Source of the DNA: Lentisphaeria bacterium
GTDB lineage: Bacteria > Verrucomicrobiota > Lentisphaeria > Victivallales > UBA1829
NCBI GenBank assembly: GCA_017504325.1
Contig: JAFVRL010000150.1
Location: 1-8,036, forward strand
Direction: 5' to 3'
Length of the DNA stretch: 8,036 nucleotides
In this document: positions 6,687 through 8,036 of the stretch, in pieces
Layout: each line of letters opens with the position of its first letter
Position numbering within the stretch: position 1 is the stretch's first letter
Notes under the pieces: generated by a model
Told to the model about the DNA's origin: nothing
Databases searched by the model: none
What the model saw: only the letters and a program-made list of their open reading frames with translations
Made by a program: the position numbers and the translations under genes

Positions 6687-8036
6687 TTATTTCTTTTTCG
6701 TTCTGTCTCCGTTGGCACTCCATGCTTTGGTGACTCTTTCCACCAGAACGGGCTGGGGAGCCTGATCGGGGGTAAACTCTTTTACAAGAGAATTGAGAAT
6801 ATTGATGACTTGCGTTCCTGTATCAGGAGCAAATCTTGCGTTCACGGTTTCATAGCCGCCTCTGCCTTCAACAAAGCAGTCGGGACTGGGTACATAACCA
6901 AGCTGATCGCTTGCCAGCTGGGAGTACCAGGTGAAGGGAAAGTGGGAGGCAGCTTTGAAATCCAGAGCGTACTGGGCAAACATTTCCCCGGAGGAGCTTC
7001 CGATCACCAGAGGCCCGATCTGGATGGCACGCAATGTTTCCACAGGATGGGGACTTGCTTTGTAATTGAGATCCGCCATAACAAGATATTTGCAGCGGTC
7101 AAATTCCGGATCGTCTTTTGTTGCGTGTTTATAGGCTTCCGCCACTCTTTCCTCATCGGGTTTCTTTCTGTCAAGTACAAGATCTTTTTTCAGAACACGC
7201 AATGTGGAACATTCGCCGCGGTCGGCGTTGGCAAGGATCCTGATGACTTCCGCGCCTACACTTCTGCCCAGTTTATAGGCAATGGGTTTGCCCATATCCT
7301 TTTTGAGGCTCAGATTGTCGATCTGGGTCACATCACCGGAGGCTCCGTTGATGTAAACAGCCCCGATATGCTGACCGAATACCCCTTTGACAGTTCTTAC
7401 GGCTACTCCGGGGAAGTCGGAGGAGGCACCTTCCAGGTTGATGCAGGCGTGGCAGGAGAAATTCATCACACAGCCAAGCAGTTCTTCTGTACCTTTTTTC
7501 CAGATACCCATTGCCCCCACTTCATCATCCACGGGACCGGCATAATCCTCATTTTCAGGGTTGCCTTTGCCGGGATGAGTGAGTGCTGTACCGTCTTTCA
7601 TGCTGATACGGCGGTTGAAGATCAGATTTTCCACTCTGCCTCTGCCGAAGGAAAAATCCACTTCCTCCACTCTTTCAGATGCAAGGGTAACGGCGGTAAT
7701 GACCTGTTTCAGACAGAAGTTATAGTATGTGGCGTCATGGTAGGTAAGGACGTTTCGCATATTGTCGAGGACATCCGGAGGCAATTTATCTTCGCTGGGG
7801 AAAGGATCCCGCAAATTTCCGCCGGAATGGGTATGGGAGCCACTCATGATAACTTCAAAATCCGGCAGAGCCTCTTCCACTTTCTTACGGAATTGCGGAC
7901 CTGTGGAGATCGTGTCGATCCCCACAAGAGCGATCTTTTTTTCGCCGTCATCAAAGACAACTGCACGAACCTGGAGCTGGTCGCAGATGACCTTGATCAG
8001 TCTCTTGGTGAAACCGCCGGGACACTCTGTACCCAG
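6687..8036 (-). CDS. Neutral/alkaline ceramidase-family hydrolase (5' end off the right edge)
   Basis: The minus-strand frame is open from the right edge to a TAA at 6689-6687, giving 449 C-terminal residues. The real start lies outside the window. A GTG at 7925 is inside the domain and is not a sensible start, because LQVRAVVFDDGEKKIALVGID spans it and is a typical family segment. The product resembles the catalytic domain of neutral/alkaline ceramidases, zinc amidases that release fatty acid from ceramide. Counting from the edge, likely zinc ligands are all present: the His pair in SHTHSGG (H68/H70), NFSCHAC (H196), SSGEMF (E351) and LGYVPS (Y381). The GDVSPN motif that carries the catalytic Ser in characterised enzymes reads GDVTQI here (T237). 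The immunoglobulin-like C-terminal domain of full-length ceramidases appears absent; the protein ends soon after the catalytic domain with a basic RTKKK tail. The short form and Thr make the substrate uncertain: a different amide or ester is possible. Export cannot be judged without the N-terminus. Confidence 0.85.
   Translation of the reverse strand: MGTECPGGFTKRLIKVICDQLQVRAVVFDDGEKKIALVGIDTISTGPQFRKKVEEALPDFEVIMSGSHTHSGGNLRDPFPSEDKLPPDVLDNMRNVLTYHDATYYNFCLKQVITAVTLASERVEEVDFSFGRGRVENLIFNRRISMKDGTALTHPGKGNPENEDYAGPVDDEVGAMGIWKKGTEELLGCVMNFSCHACINLEGASSDFPGVAVRTVKGVFGQHIGAVYINGASGDVTQIDNLSLKKDMGKPIAYKLGRSVGAEVIRILANADRGECSTLRVLKKDLVLDRKKPDEERVAEAYKHATKDDPEFDRCKYLVMADLNYKASPHPVETLRAIQIGPLVIGSSSGEMFAQYALDFKAASHFPFTWYSQLASDQLGYVPSPDCFVEGRGGYETVNARFAPDTGTQVINILNSLVKEFTPDQAPQPVLVERVTKAWSANGDRTKKK

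Noticed and set aside
5908..6723. Minus-strand ORF of 271 codons opposite the IIA part of the antiporter gene
   Set aside because: It crosses the convergent terminators and overlaps conserved IIA coding sequence, and its composition is shadow-like.
7925..8036. GTG at 7925 as start of the ceramidase-like gene
   Set aside because: The frame stays open to the right edge and the upstream 37 codons carry typical family sequence, so the gene is truncated by the window, not started there.

Overview
This is a bacterial chromosome segment of moderate GC with three recognisable genes, one edge-truncated hypothetical membrane protein and one uncertain small gene. No phage, IS element, CRISPR array, tRNA or rRNA is visible. 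The organism cannot be named from the sequence. A LeuRS with a degenerate first zinc module, a CPA2 antiporter carrying a C-terminal PTS IIA domain, and a short neutral-ceramidase-like protein together would fit a PVC-superphylum bacterium (for example Lentisphaerota). That placement is tentative.

Layout. Positions 1-1061 (minus) hold a DUF3592-type membrane protein whose 3' end runs off the left edge. It has no stop codon inside the window and is easily overlooked. Positions 1062-1245 are a divergent control region with plausible promoters facing both ways and a long nested palindrome overlapping the proposed leuS promoter. Positions 1246-3804 (plus) are leuS, followed by a strong rho-independent terminator. 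Positions 3805-4416 are a 612-base gap holding an uncertain small membrane-anchored ORF, perhaps frameshifted, and a hairpin just before the next ribosome binding site. Positions 4417-6534 (plus) encode a CPA2 cation:proton antiporter joined through an unidentified central domain to a fructose/mannitol-class PTS IIA domain. Positions 6535-6686 are a convergent intergenic region with terminators on both strands. Positions 6687-8036 (minus) are the C-terminal 449 residues of a neutral/alkaline ceramidase-family protein whose start lies beyond the right edge.

The genes do not form one obvious pathway. leuS is housekeeping. The antiporter-IIA fusion suggests that monovalent cation or pH homeostasis is coupled to the phosphorylation state of the PTS. 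The ceramidase-like protein keeps the expected zinc ligands but has Thr where characterised ceramidases have the catalytic Ser of GDVSPN. No wholly new multi-gene system is evident. The most unusual items are the antiporter's central domain and IIA fusion, the palindrome before leuS, the possible frameshifted gene, and the Ser-to-Thr change.
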